A stretch of DNA of 5,981 nt from an uncultured Erysipelotrichales bacterium (GTDB taxonomy: Bacteria; Bacillota_I; Bacilli_A; Erysipelotrichales; Coprobacillaceae): contig CAKVJS010000079.1 in the NCBI GenBank assembly GCA_934754755.1, positions 1 to 5,981 on the forward strand. Direction: 5' to 3'. Position 1 is the stretch's first letter. Every line of letters begins with the position of its first letter. Position numbers and translations under genes: made by a program. This document shows positions 5,229-5,981 of this stretch, piece after piece. The notes beneath the pieces were generated by a model. It was not told the origin of the DNA and did no database searches. It was given only the letters and a program-made list of their open reading frames with translations.

Positions 5229-5981
5229 ATGAAGACAATGTTAGATTATGTTAAAGAAGCAAAGGATGTATCAGCCGCCAATATTCGTAACTCGGCAGCC
5301 ATAGTTAAGCCATTAATGGATGAAGTAGACAAGGATACGATAGAAAATATTTGGATTGTAGCTTGTGGCTCTAGCTATAACGGATGTTCCTGTGCACGAG
5401 CATTTATGAAAAAATGTTACGACCATGAAATAAAAATTATTCCAGCGTATTCTTTTACGAATTACGAACATGACGTTAAAGAAAATGACCTTGTTGTAAT
5501 GGTCAGTCAAAGTGGATATAGTACCAATATTATTGATGCTTTACAGAAAGTAAAAACGTTAAATAAAAAAGCTATCGTTTTAACTGGTAATCCAAGTAGT
5601 GATATAAAAGAGTATGCGGACGTAGTAATTGAGTATGGAGTTGGTGAAGAACTCGTCAGTTATGTAACAAAAGGTGTTACGACGTTAGCTTTATTCTGGA
5701 TGCTATTTATTATGGAATTAACAGAACGGTTCGATTACAAGGAATGTTTAGAAAAGGCCGTTGGGTTACAAACTCAAATGCAGGAAAAGGCTAGTGCTTT
5801 TATCGCTAAGCATTATAAATCATTTACTGCTATGCACCAATGTTATTTAATCGGAAGCAGTGGTAGTTGTGGGGTTTGTTTAGAAGGGGCTCTAAAGATG
5901 GGGGAAACGATTCATATTCCAACCAATGTCTTCGAAACGGAGGAATATATCCATGGTCCTAATTTACAATTAACCCCTACG
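5229..5981 (+). CDS. GlmS-like SIS-domain deglycase/isomerase lacking a glutaminase domain, 3' truncated (SIS-2)
   Basis: The frame is open from ATG 5229 to the window end with no stop: 251 residues of an expected 330-360. A G-rich Shine-Dalgarno (AAAAGGGGGG, 5212-5221) precedes it. The first SIS half carries ACGSSYNG (45-52) and SQSGYST (93-99), the phosphosugar-binding loop. The second begins with GSSGSCGVCLEGALKMGE. E219, E226 and H242 keep the spacing of GlmS E481, E488 and H504, and EEYIHGPNL replaces GELKHGPL. The protein begins directly with the SIS fold, so it cannot use glutamine as GlmS does. With the PTS and SIS-1 it fits the second deglycase of gfr-type operons; AgaS-type deaminase/isomerase is an alternative. 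It is rich in cysteine (eight in 251 residues). It differs strongly from SIS-1, so the pair is not a recent duplication. Confidence 0.8.
   Translation, partial: MKTMLDYVKEAKDVSAANIRNSAAIVKPLMDEVDKDTIENIWIVACGSSYNGCSCARAFMKKCYDHEIKIIPAYSFTNYEHDVKENDLVVMVSQSGYSTNIIDALQKVKTLNKKAIVLTGNPSSDIKEYADVVIEYGVGEELVSYVTKGVTTLALFWMLFIMELTERFDYKECLEKAVGLQTQMQEKASAFIAKHYKSFTAMHQCYLIGSSGSCGVCLEGALKMGETIHIPTNVFETEEYIHGPNLQLTPT

Noticed and set aside
5229..5981. SIS-2 as GlmS (glutamine-fructose-6-phosphate aminotransferase)
   Set aside because: The protein starts directly at the SIS fold and lacks the N-terminal Cys1 glutaminase domain, so it cannot carry out the GlmS reaction from glutamine.

Overview
The window is AT-rich, with Shine-Dalgarno sites ahead of nearly every gene, genes packed head to tail, and a U-tract terminator. 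This points to a low-GC Gram-positive bacterium (Bacillota). I cannot name the genus. All convincing genes are on the + strand.

Left edge (2-697): the C-terminal part of an ABC-2 type transporter permease whose N-terminus lies outside the window. It is followed by a 197-base gap (698-894) holding an imperfect hairpin, a small terminator (794-819) and a weaker inverted repeat. I found no convincing promoter there. The gap separates two unrelated transcription units.

Main body (895-5981, running off the right edge): one tightly packed operon in the order IIC-1, IIA, IIB, IIC-2, IID, SIS-1, SIS-2. The first five genes encode a mannose-family phosphotransferase system (PTS). IIA carries the phospho-His (H9) and IIB carries the second phospho-His (H13). 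IIC and IID form the membrane channel. The two last genes encode SIS-fold phosphosugar enzymes. SIS-1 resembles fructoselysine-6-phosphate deglycase FrlB, including the Glu/His pair 16 residues apart and the C-terminal RRYY motif. SIS-2 resembles the isomerase half of GlmS but has no glutaminase domain. A mannose-family PTS followed by two such enzymes is the layout of the gfr loci for fructoselysine/glucoselysine described in Salmonella and Enterococcus faecium.

Working model: a glycated amine (an Amadori or Heyns compound such as fructoselysine or glucoselysine) is phosphorylated during uptake. SIS-1 and SIS-2 then release the amine and a hexose 6-phosphate for glycolysis. The unusual point is the second, full-length IIC gene at the head of the operon. 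It is a clear paralogue of the IIC in the usual place. Two IIC proteins sharing one IIA, IIB and IID, next to two different deglycase-like enzymes, suggests either two substrate specificities in one PTS or a mixed IIC channel. The substrate is inferred, not shown. No regulator lies in the window.
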